Shown here in pieces: positions 11,188 to 20,153 of a DNA stretch of 50,059 nt. The first letter of the stretch is position 1. Every line of letters starts with the position of its first letter. Source of the stretch: Ferrimicrobium sp. (lineage in GTDB: Bacteria; Actinomycetota; Acidimicrobiia; Acidimicrobiales; Acidimicrobiaceae). The notes below the pieces were generated by a model. That model searched no databases. It saw nothing but the letters and a program-made list of their open reading frames with translations, and was not told the DNA's origin. The position numbers were made by a program, and so were the translations under genes. Location of the stretch: assembly GCF_027319265.1 (NCBI RefSeq), contig NZ_DAHVNP010000065.1, forward strand, positions 1 through 50,059, given 5' to 3'.

Positions 11188-11412
11188 CTACGAGGCAGTC
11201 TTGGCGGGTCTTCCGCTCTTTCTTCGGTTGCCCGAACGAGCGCTCGTGGCCGCCAACTCTACGACTTCGCCAACTTGGGCCGCGAACCCATCGCGACGCC
11301 ACCATCGGCTGCCGCAAGCGGCACAGCTCACTAACACCACCTCGTGATCACCGACACCAAGCTCGATGATGACGAGTTCCTTCTCGCGACAGACTGGGCA
11401 CAACGCATCCAC
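11188..11412 (-). CDS. Small zinc-ribbon protein of unknown function
   Basis: 74 residues with two cysteine pairs, CPVC (residues 5-8) and CAAC (about 30-33), enough for one zinc ribbon. The C-terminal 25 residues are basic (RSGNRRKSGRPAK) and could contact nucleic acid. The GTG start has a strong GGAGGAGGAG ribosome site 5-9 nt upstream, which is the main support that the gene is real. It occupies the slot upstream of phosphomannomutase where mycobacteria carry another small Cys-rich protein, but no homology to that protein can be claimed from sight. Function unknown. Confidence 0.65.
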   Translation of the reverse strand: MDALCPVCREKELVIIELGVGDHEVVLVSCAACGSRWWRRDGFAAQVGEVVELAATSARSGNRRKSGRPAKTAS

Positions 11413-11509
11413 CCGACTCCTCCTCCACCCATGCTTTGAGGCTCTAGCGGGCCTCAGAGGTAAGTTGTCGGATCATTTTTTCCAAAACTTAAACATTTGA
11501 TGAAACACT

Positions 11510-11541
11510 ACTTCCCTGGTGAAGGGGTACTTTCTGGTGAA
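11510..11541. repeat. Two tandem 13-14-nt direct repeats, possible operator
   Basis: ACTTCCCTGGTGAA (11510-11523) and ACTTTCTGGTGAA (11529-11541) repeat with a 19-nt period, close to two helical turns. A further related TGATGAAAC lies just left. They sit between the possible minus-strand -35 at 11575-11580 and the zinc-ribbon gene. This geometry would suit binding of a dimeric regulator; no known consensus is recognised. Confidence 0.35.
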
Positions 11542-11939
11542 ACTTCATCACAACTTCGCCCTGTAGGTATACTCTGTCAACCCTAACAGGGCAACCGGTG
11601 AACGCGCCGCAGCGGTTCCATGCGTCTCCAAGGCCGCTTGAGGAGCTAGTGCACGCACACAAGAACTCCCGTCAGCACTGACATCAGACCACTTCAGACC
11701 CGATTTCATGACGATTACTAGCTGCATCGGCATCCACTCTTCCACCCAACAGCCTCATCCTCTGCAACGGACCGCAGTGGTACCTCGCATTGGATAGAGG
11801 TCACCGGGATCAGCACGAGCAATCCGGCGCCAGGGGACCATGAACTGGGGAAGAATGAGCCTATTTACACTGGAGCTTCCCGTGATCGGCCAGCATGAGA
11901 TAGCGTGTGTTGGTCAGGGATGCGTTAACTCGTCTAGGA

Positions 11940-11945
11940 TACACT
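11940..11945 (+). promoter_or_regulatory. -10 box TACACT of a leaderless transcript
   Basis: TACACT ends exactly 6 nt before the ATG at 11952, so transcription should begin at or next to the start codon. No Shine-Dalgarno precedes this gene and no good -35 is seen. Confidence 0.45.
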
Positions 11946-11951
11946 GCCCTT

Positions 11952-13205
11952 ATGTCGCATCAACTTGGACCCATGCGCTGGCGGGCATGGGTCATCAGCA
12001 CCGTGCTCAGCACGTTCATGCTTGCGGCGTGTGGCGGGTCCATAACGACATCACAGTCCCCCACTCCAGCACGCAGCTCACCGATCCCAACATCCATCAT
12101 TGGCGAGGTCACTCCGGGCATCTCGACGAGCTTCCAAGCCACCCAAAGCGTCATTGCCCAAACCGGCACCCGTATCGTAGTGGTGGGCACCGCCGCCTGT
12201 CTTCGAGCTTCTTGTCCGGCTCTTGCCACGAGTATGTTGAACTCCAACCTGCGCCCCGAGGGCTGGGAGACGGTCATCCTCAAGCGCTTTGGATTCAGCC
12301 CAACACACGGCACCGTTGTCGCTAGCTATCGCTTTGCAAATGGCCAGGAAGGTGCTGCGCTCTTCACCCAATACCGGACGAAGTCGATCCAGACCAAGCT
12401 CTACCTCACCACCGATGGTGGAGATCGGTGGGAGATGGTGGACACCTCGCATGATCAGGTGCTCGATGTCGCCTTCACCACCCACTCCCTCGTCGCGCTC
12501 GTGGGCGTCTGTCAGGATCGTGATGGTGCCAATGCGTGTAGTCGCTATGCCCTCGAGCGCCGATCGCTCGTCTCTCATCGGGTGATGACGACCCAGCTCC
12601 CGCTGCCAAAGCTGCCATACCCCTTCTTGGAACAGCCCTCTCTTGCGGCACAGGGATCCACCGTGATCGTCGTTGCAGACCCGACAGGACCACGAACCGC
12701 CTCTGCGCAATTGTTATTGAGTCGTTCGAGAAATGCACCGATCGTGGATCTGGTGCGGCCATCCCTTGACTCCGTCACGGCCTGCACGCTCCATCTCCGT
12801 ACCCCGACAATCTGGGCAAGCTGTCCGACAGGAATGCTCGTCAGTGAGCTCCGTGCCGAGACGTTCACCGGTCACTTCACCAGGTTTTGGTGGCCATCAG
12901 GGACGAGCGGAGATGCCTTTGCACCCGTGAACGCCCAAACTGCCTGCCGGCTGGTCGTCAATCAACGAGAGACCGGGGCTGCCCTGGAACGCACCACCGA
13001 TGGCGGTGCCGATTTTGTCACGGTTGCCCCGATCGTCACACCCCAATTTGCTCTCGGTGGATCAACCCTTGCGTTTGTCTCGCTGAGGCACGGCTTTTTA
13101 ACCGTCTCCAAATTCAGCCACCATCGCCTCCACCCCATCGTCTGGGCTACAACCAACGCAGGTCGACACTGGGTCCAAGTGTTTCCGTCCACAACGCGGA
13201 CATAG
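11952..13205 (+). CDS. Lipoprotein with BNR-like (beta-propeller) motifs, function unknown
   Basis: 417 residues. A signal peptide with lipobox LAAC places the lipidated Cys at about residue 27, so the protein is anchored outside the membrane. The body has sialidase/BNR-type motifs, TTDGGDRW near residue 140, TTDGGADF near 350 and TTNAGRHW near the C-terminus, which mark blades of a beta-propeller. Such repeats alone do not imply glycosidase activity, and no catalytic residues are recognised. ATG at 11952 was chosen because of the -10 box 6 nt before it; an in-frame GTG at 11907 would put a non-signal-like stretch before the signal peptide. A similar larger lipoprotein lies at 47773-49581. 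Confidence 0.75.
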   Translation: MSHQLGPMRWRAWVISTVLSTFMLAACGGSITTSQSPTPARSSPIPTSIIGEVTPGISTSFQATQSVIAQTGTRIVVVGTAACLRASCPALATSMLNSNLRPEGWETVILKRFGFSPTHGTVVASYRFANGQEGAALFTQYRTKSIQTKLYLTTDGGDRWEMVDTSHDQVLDVAFTTHSLVALVGVCQDRDGANACSRYALERRSLVSHRVMTTQLPLPKLPYPFLEQPSLAAQGSTVIVVADPTGPRTASAQLLLSRSRNAPIVDLVRPSLDSVTACTLHLRTPTIWASCPTGMLVSELRAETFTGHFTRFWWPSGTSGDAFAPVNAQTACRLVVNQRETGAALERTTDGGADFVTVAPIVTPQFALGGSTLAFVSLRHGFLTVSKFSHHRLHPIVWATTNAGRHWVQVFPSTTRT

Positions 13206-13541
13206 TCGGCGAGTCCCCATGTCCACAATGACCGCGCCCCACCGCCACACAACTCGTCTCCTCAGAGAGCCTCGCAGCCAGAGGCGAGTTGCTAGATGGT
13301 GCCTGATGATGGAACGAGGGGAGCGGCTGGCCCGCGAGCACCTGTTGGGTTTCCTGCACAGCAAAGACGACCTGCAGAACCACGCAGTGCCTTGGTGGGG
13401 CGTCGGTTCTTGAACGCCATCACGTCTCATCGTGCGAACTGAGCGATGCCCTGACAACTCTGTGAATATGAACTCCCTTCGTGGTCCGAGCCGGGCACAA
13501 CTCGGTCACCCTACGCCCATTCAAGGCAGTAGCCTGGTGGT
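13206..13541. other. Non-coding gap before mazG
   Basis: 336 nt with no convincing gene. The right end carries the likely leaderless promoter of mazG. A minus-strand frame with two CxxC pairs at 13098-13457 overlaps the end of the lipoprotein gene and is judged spurious. Confidence 0.35.
13530..13535 (+). promoter_or_regulatory. -10 box TAGCCT of a leaderless transcript
   Basis: TAGCCT ends 6 nt before the mazG ATG at 13542. The same spacing occurs at several other genes here. No -35 consensus is visible. GGTGG directly before the ATG is too close to act as a ribosome site. Confidence 0.4.
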
Positions 13542-14852
13542 ATGCAATCCACCATTGTCCTTATTGGAGCTGGAATCGCCACGACGATACCGCAGAATCT
13601 CGTTGCCCCCCTCGACGGGTGTACCACCATCGTCTGTAGGACCCTGCGCCACCCAGGTCTCTCGGAGGCACTCACTGCGGTAGTTGACCCGTCTGTACCG
13701 ATCCTGAGTTGTGATGACCTCTACGATCAGAGCCAAAACTTCGATGATCTCTATCCTCGCATCGTGGAGCGACTGCTGGATCTCAGCACAGTCGCCGGTA
13801 ATACCCGCATTGCCTACGTCGTCCCCGGCTCTCCAGCCATCGGCGAACGAAGTGTACAGCTCCTCCTCAAAGAGCCTGGCATCGACGTCGAGATCGGAGA
13901 TGGACTGGGGCTCCTTGACTACGCCGCCTTGCGCCTCCACATCGATCCCATCGATGGGCTCAAGATCGTCGATGCCATCGATCTGTTAACGGATTTCCCG
14001 ATCGAGAGCGACACACTCCTCGCCCTGCAATGTTTTGATCCGATGATCGCGACCGAGGTCACCGCCAAGGCCACCGAACGCGGCGGAGAGGTAACGATGC
14101 TCTTTCATCTCGGACTACCCGATGAGCGAGTGCTTGTTGTCGACGAGACGAGTACCGCACTCCAAACGTGTGACCATCTGACCAGTCTCCTGATCACCGG
14201 CCTTGGAGCCCCCTTTGCCGAACTGACCTCCCTGATCAGCATCGTCCACCGGCTGCGACAAGAGTGCCCATGGGACGCCGAACAGACCCACCGCTCACTG
14301 GCACGACACCTCCTTGAGGAGGCGCACGAGGTAGTACAGGCCATCGATGACCTTGAGCTCTCTACTGACGAGGATCCGCTGCTCGTTACTCACTTGGAGG
14401 AGGAGCTCGGTGACCTCCTCCTCCAAGTGCTCATGCATACCGAGATCGGCAACGAGGCCGGTGATTTTACGCTTGCATCGGTTGCAGCCGCCCTTCGCAC
14501 AAAGCTGGTGCGTCGTCACCCCCATGTCTTTGGTGACATCGACGTCGACTCCGCAGAACAGGTCGTCGCCAACTGGGAGACGATCAAGGCTGAGGAACGC
14601 AAGGGTGCGGCACCCGCCCAGGTGCCCGAGGCCTTGCCTGGTGCACTACGACTTCAGAAGGCGTATCGAAGGGTCACCGGGCTCGGGTACGAACCAGACG
14701 ACATCCGCAACAGTGTGCACGACTCCGTCGTCTCTGGGCCAGGCTCCAACGACCTCGTCGTCGCGGCCCTGACCGCGCTCGGCAACGGTGTCGATCTTGA
14801 GGAGACCCTTCGCCACGCTGCCCGTGCCCTTGAGGGACTCCTGCCTTCGTAA
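13542..14852 (+). CDS. mazG: MazG-type nucleoside triphosphate pyrophosphohydrolase with degenerate N-terminal methylase-like domain
   Basis: Hydrolyses (d)NTPs to monophosphates, a house-cleaning and stringent-response function. The MazG domain starts at about residue 228: CPWDAEQTHRSLARHLLEEAHEV, then LEEELGDLLLQVLMH, supply the helix-borne Glu/Asp metal ligands, and a second MazG-like half follows (FGDIDVDSAEQV, WETIKAEERK). The N-terminal 220 residues resemble the tetrapyrrole-methylase module of YabN-type fusions (PGSPAIGERSVQLLL, GLGLLDYAALRL), but the usual GxGPGD start is replaced by LIGAGIATTI. 436 residues. It lies 102 nt before eno, as in mycobacteria. Confidence 0.88.
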   Translation: MQSTIVLIGAGIATTIPQNLVAPLDGCTTIVCRTLRHPGLSEALTAVVDPSVPILSCDDLYDQSQNFDDLYPRIVERLLDLSTVAGNTRIAYVVPGSPAIGERSVQLLLKEPGIDVEIGDGLGLLDYAALRLHIDPIDGLKIVDAIDLLTDFPIESDTLLALQCFDPMIATEVTAKATERGGEVTMLFHLGLPDERVLVVDETSTALQTCDHLTSLLITGLGAPFAELTSLISIVHRLRQECPWDAEQTHRSLARHLLEEAHEVVQAIDDLELSTDEDPLLVTHLEEELGDLLLQVLMHTEIGNEAGDFTLASVAAALRTKLVRRHPHVFGDIDVDSAEQVVANWETIKAEERKGAAPAQVPEALPGALRLQKAYRRVTGLGYEPDDIRNSVHDSVVSGPGSNDLVVAALTALGNGVDLEETLRHAARALEGLLPS

Positions 14853-14918
14853 GCCTGTCGTACATAGCCAACGACCAGCGACGTGGCCGATGATGCTCGC
14901 GCCGTCCCGGGATGCTAA

Positions 14919-16543
<1,625 letters not shown>

Positions 16544-16552
16544 CGATCACCA

Positions 16553-16580
16553 CAAGACCTCCTACGCTGTTACGGTCTTG
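16553..16580 (+). terminator. Inverted repeat after ftsB, possible terminator
   Basis: CAAGACC (16553-16559) and GGTCTTG (16574-16580) are perfect complements around a 14-nt loop, starting 10 nt after the ftsB stop. No T-run follows, so termination is uncertain. Confidence 0.3.
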
Positions 16581-16690
16581 TCAGCACACTCACGCAGACG
16601 ACACCAAAGACCGATCTCCGTCTCGCGCCCCGACCTCGTTCGGGTGCCGCCGCAAACGTTGTGCCCACAACCAGAAAGGAAGTCGCTCCA

Positions 16691-18955
16691 GTGAGTATTC
16701 TCGGTAGTCGCGTCATCAGAAAAGAAGACCCTGCACTGTTGCGTGGAGAGGGTCGGTACGTAGCCAACCTCGACCTCGATCACCCGTTATATGCCTGCTT
16801 TGCCACCTCGCCCTTTGCCCATGCGACCTTCACGCATGTCAACACCGATGATGCCCTTGGTTTGCCTGGTGTGCGCCACGTCCTTTGTGGAGGGGACCTC
16901 GACGCCGCCCCCATCGCACCAGCCATACCAGACCGTCCAGAGTGCGCCCGTCCCGTGCTCGCCACCGAGCGAGTCCGTTATGTGGGTGAACCCTTTGCGC
17001 TCGTCCTCGCAGAGACACCTCAGGCGGCCTTTGACGGAGCGGAACTGGTCTATGCCGACTTCGACCCGCTCCAGGCCGTGATCGATCCCGAGCAATCGAT
17101 GGAGGATCTCGTCGCCCTTTTCCCTGGGAGCACCAACATCTTTGCCAAGAGTCCCGATAGTCCCAACGCAAACCTCTTCGCAGATGCCGATGTGGTCGTC
17201 ACCGAACGTCTGATAAACCAACGTCTCGCTCCCTGTTCGCTCGAGACGCGAGCGATGGCCGCAGTCCCCACCCCAGATGGTCGCCTCGTGGTCTACTCCT
17301 CGACCCAATCGGCGCATGGACTGCGAAGAACCCTGGTGAGGTGTCTCAATATCGACGAATCGAGCATCGTCGTGCGGGCCCAAGATGTCGGCGGAGGCTT
17401 TGGCGCTAAAGTGACGGTTTACCCAGAGGACGTCGCCATCGCCGCGGCGGCACACAAACTCAGGCGACCCATCACTTGGCACGAGGACCGCACTCGCTCA
17501 ATGCTTGGGCTCGTCCATGGACGGGCCCAAATCCAGTACCTTGAGCTCGGAGCAACCAAGGAAGGTAAGCTTGTCGGCTACCGCCTGCGCATCGTCCAAG
17601 ATAGCGGTGCCTATCCTGCCTTCGGGGCACTGCTCCCCACCCTCACCTGCCTCATGGCGCCCGGTACCTACCTGATTCCCAACGTAGAGACCTCCTACGT
17701 ATCGGTGGCCACCAACACCACCCCGATCTCGGCCTATCGCGGAGCTGGGCGGCCAGAGGCCGCTGCAGCCATCGAGCGCATGATGGATCGCCTCGCCGCC
17801 GAACTAGCCATGGATCCCGTCGAACTACGATTACGCAACCTCATCCCAAAGGAGGACTTCCCCCTGACCACGCCAACCGGCGCCAACTACGATGTCGGTG
17901 ACTACTCTAGGGCCCTTAGTACACTCTGCGAACGTGGCGGTTATGCACAACTCCGCGACGAACAGCGACGTCGCCGGGCCAGCGCAGCCCCCCTGCAACT
18001 CGGAGTCGGAATCGCCGTGTATGTCGAGGTCACCAACGGCGGTGGGTCGAGCGAGTATGGTCGAGTCGAGGTCCAAGATGATGGTGTCATCGTCGCCTAC
18101 TCAGGCACTTCACCCCATGGACAAGGACACGCCACCGCCTGGTCAATGCTCGTCGCCAATGAACTAGGAGTCGATCTCGACCAGGTACAGGTCATCACCG
18201 GCGACACCGACCTGGTTCCCCGCGGTGTCGGCACCTTTGGCTCGCGGTCGCTCCAAACAGGTGGTGCTGCCGTCTCTGGCGCTGCCCACGAACTCAGTAT
18301 CCGTGCCAAGCAGGTGGCCGCTGCGACCCTCGAAGCCAGCGAGGCCGACATCAGACTCAATGCCGATGGCGCCTTCGTCCACGGCAGCCCCTCAACCACC
18401 CTCGACTGGCCAACCCTGGCACGACGAGCACGCGAGCTGGACCAGCCACTCGACGTCACCTTGGACTTCGCTCCAGCGGATGCGACGTACCCCTTTGGAG
18501 CGCACCTTGCCGTCGTCGAGGTCGATGTTGAGACCGGTAGAGTGCACCTGATCAGCTTGAACGCGGTCGACGACGCAGGCAAGATCCTGAACCCGCTGCT
18601 CGCGGAGGGACAGCTCCATGGTGGCATCGCCCAAGGAGTAGCCCAGGCGCTCCTCGAGGAGTTCCAGTATGGGGCCGATGGCTCTCCGCTCACACCCAAC
18701 TTTGCGGACTACTCGATCATCTCGGCCGCAGAGCTGCCTTCATTCGATCTCTTTCACCAAGAAACGCCGACCTTCATGAATCCACTGGGTGCAAAGGGGA
18801 TCGGAGAATCTGGCACCATCGGGGCGACGCCTGCCGTCTGGAACGCCGTCATCGACGCTTTGGCCCACCTCGGCATCCGGCACATCAACCTACCGATGAG
18901 CCCCCAACAGGTCTGGCGCGCCATCACGACGATGCCTGCCGCCGAGCGTGCATAG
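16691..18955 (+). CDS. Xanthine dehydrogenase/CO dehydrogenase-family molybdopterin-binding large subunit (orphan)
   Basis: Molybdenum hydroxylase large subunit: the aldehyde oxidase/xanthine dehydrogenase a/b hammerhead domain comes first (VIRKEDPALLRGEGRYVAN, RYVGEPFALVLAE), then the MoCo-binding domain with DVGGGFGAK, AYRGAGRPEA (about 348-357), GSRSLQTGG and KGIGESG with the catalytic Glu at about 706. The loop AYRGAGR is that of form II CoxL-like enzymes; form I CO dehydrogenases have AYxCSFR, so CO oxidation should not be assumed. The substrate is unknown. The GTG at 16691 has AGAAAGGAAG upstream, giving 754 residues. The FAD (CoxM) and [2Fe-2S] (CoxS) subunit genes that normally sit beside it are absent from the window. 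Confidence 0.88.
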   Translation: MSILGSRVIRKEDPALLRGEGRYVANLDLDHPLYACFATSPFAHATFTHVNTDDALGLPGVRHVLCGGDLDAAPIAPAIPDRPECARPVLATERVRYVGEPFALVLAETPQAAFDGAELVYADFDPLQAVIDPEQSMEDLVALFPGSTNIFAKSPDSPNANLFADADVVVTERLINQRLAPCSLETRAMAAVPTPDGRLVVYSSTQSAHGLRRTLVRCLNIDESSIVVRAQDVGGGFGAKVTVYPEDVAIAAAAHKLRRPITWHEDRTRSMLGLVHGRAQIQYLELGATKEGKLVGYRLRIVQDSGAYPAFGALLPTLTCLMAPGTYLIPNVETSYVSVATNTTPISAYRGAGRPEAAAAIERMMDRLAAELAMDPVELRLRNLIPKEDFPLTTPTGANYDVGDYSRALSTLCERGGYAQLRDEQRRRRASAAPLQLGVGIAVYVEVTNGGGSSEYGRVEVQDDGVIVAYSGTSPHGQGHATAWSMLVANELGVDLDQVQVITGDTDLVPRGVGTFGSRSLQTGGAAVSGAAHELSIRAKQVAAATLEASEADIRLNADGAFVHGSPSTTLDWPTLARRARELDQPLDVTLDFAPADATYPFGAHLAVVEVDVETGRVHLISLNAVDDAGKILNPLLAEGQLHGGIAQGVAQALLEEFQYGADGSPLTPNFADYSIISAAELPSFDLFHQETPTFMNPLGAKGIGESGTIGATPAVWNAVIDALAHLGIRHINLPMSPQQVWRAITTMPAAERA

Positions 18956-18981
18956 GGGCGATGCCGCCGCATCGGACCGAC

Positions 18982-19085
18982 CGGGCTCCGAGCAGCAACT
19001 CTCCTCGTTGGGTAGCACCGACCCAAACGTCTGGCGCTAAGACGAGAGAGCACTGAAAAAGTAAGCACCGAGACGAGGGAGCCCG
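18982..19085. terminator. Nested inverted repeats between convergent genes
   Basis: CGGGCTCC (18982-18989) pairs with GGAGCCCG (19078-19085). Inside, CTCTC(C)TCGT-type sequence at 18999-19008 pairs with ACGAGAGAG at 19042-19050 with one bulge, and TGGGT/ACCCA forms a third small stem. The structure sits exactly between the convergent ends of the molybdopterin subunit and the foldase gene and could terminate both. The minus strand carries a CTTTTT run just inside it. Confidence 0.4.
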
Positions 19086-19089
19086 CTGG

Positions 19090-20109
19090 CTACTGTGCGA
19101 GCCCTGGCGTGAAGTATTGACTCAACGCTTTGGGACTTGGTCCCTTGCTTGGTGCCACCTGAAGGACGCCGCCGACATCCTTGACACGACCGTATTCTGG
19201 GTTGACCTCGAGCTGTTGTACTTTGGAGTCGCGAGCGAGAAAGTCGTTCAGTAACGCTGAGCCGTGCGAGAGCTCATCGTTGGCGGCACTCAGTTCAGCA
19301 TCATGGAAAGGAATCAGACTACGAGACGTGACCTCGATGATCGACCACCCTTGACTGATCTGCACCGGAAGCGAAGCTTTACCGATCGGCAAGGTCTCAA
19401 TCGCATGGGTATAGTTGGCCCCGAGAACTTGCTCGTACTGGGAGATGGTTCCACAACCGACGGCACCGCCGCTCGCTTGGCTACTCTTGTTCTCGGAGTA
19501 CTGGTTGGCGGCCGCCGCGAATGAGAGTCCCCCTCTGATCTTGGCGAGTACGGCATCCGCCTCAAGGGGTGAGGTCTCGAGGATCTCTGAGGAGCAGACG
19601 TCGACAAAGTTGCCGTGATGACTCGCATAATAGGCCTGGACGCCGGCCGTGCTCAGATTCACCTTCGCCAAGTACGCCTCCATGGCGACGATAGCTCGCG
19701 TATCACTGACTAACTGTGCCTGATAGGCCCTCGGAAAAGCGGCGAAGGTGGACTGAGAGCCGACCGATTGGATCGTGAGTGCCTTCGCAAGCTGTGCCTC
19801 TAGTGGAGTCGCCGTGATATTGAGTCGGTGCTCGGCTTGGAGGATACGATCGATCGTAATGCGACGATTCAAAATATTATCGACAAACAACGTGGTGTAG
19901 CTCTTCTTGCCTGGTCCAAAGACGGGTGACTTGTTCTTTGAGAGCAGCGTATCAAAGGCCGAGTTTGACGAGACCTCGCGTAGCTCCGTGTTCAGCTGGC
20001 TATTGGAGATCGTCTGTGAGCCAACCTTTGCGGCATAACCGATGGTCGAACAGCTCGCAAGAACAAACCCTAACACAAGCGGAAGGAACTTCAACAACCT
20101 TCGAGACAT
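19090..20109 (-). CDS. PrsA/SurA-like peptidyl-prolyl isomerase lipoprotein
   Basis: Extracytoplasmic folding helper. A signal peptide with lipobox LASC puts the lipidated Cys at residue 20. An N-terminal SurA-like helical region follows (SQTISNSQLNTELREV), and a parvulin domain at about residues 160-260 shows CSSEILETSPLEADAVLAKIRGGLSF, AANQYSENKSS and GGAVGCG. Parvulins normally have GGDLG at the last of these, so catalytic activity may be altered. The ATG at 20109 has an AGGAGG site and gives 339 residues. It lies downstream of mfd on the same strand with a 44-nt gap; in mycobacteria a lipoprotein also neighbours mfd-mazG-eno. Confidence 0.8.
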   Translation of the reverse strand: MSRRLLKFLPLVLGFVLASCSTIGYAAKVGSQTISNSQLNTELREVSSNSAFDTLLSKNKSPVFGPGKKSYTTLFVDNILNRRITIDRILQAEHRLNITATPLEAQLAKALTIQSVGSQSTFAAFPRAYQAQLVSDTRAIVAMEAYLAKVNLSTAGVQAYYASHHGNFVDVCSSEILETSPLEADAVLAKIRGGLSFAAAANQYSENKSSQASGGAVGCGTISQYEQVLGANYTHAIETLPIGKASLPVQISQGWSIIEVTSRSLIPFHDAELSAANDELSHGSALLNDFLARDSKVQQLEVNPEYGRVKDVGGVLQVAPSKGPSPKALSQYFTPGLAQ

Positions 20110-20153
20110 ACTCCTCCTTGGCTTCACAGCTTCCCTAGCCTACTATGCCTGCG

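Larger units (their letters stand above)
11413..11951. other. Non-coding divergent gap, zinc-ribbon gene to lipoprotein
   Basis: About 540 nt between divergent genes. It holds the imperfect direct repeat at 11510-11541, a TTGACA hexamer on the minus strand (plus-strand 11575-11580) that could be a -35 for the zinc-ribbon gene, a TATACT on the plus strand at 11568-11573, and the likely leaderless promoter of the lipoprotein at the right end. A 65-codon minus frame at 11548-11745 was judged not coding. Confidence 0.4.

Noticed and set aside
11548-11745. 65-codon minus-strand frame in the gap before the lipoprotein
   Set aside because: No ribosome site, no known motif, and it overlaps promoter-like sequences; left as non-coding.
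13098-13457. Minus-strand frame with CPRCG and CVGC pairs, resembling a zinc-ribbon protein
   Set aside because: It overlaps the end of the plus-strand lipoprotein gene, its first 80 residues are Arg/Ser-rich low-likelihood sequence, and no ribosome site or promoter precedes it.
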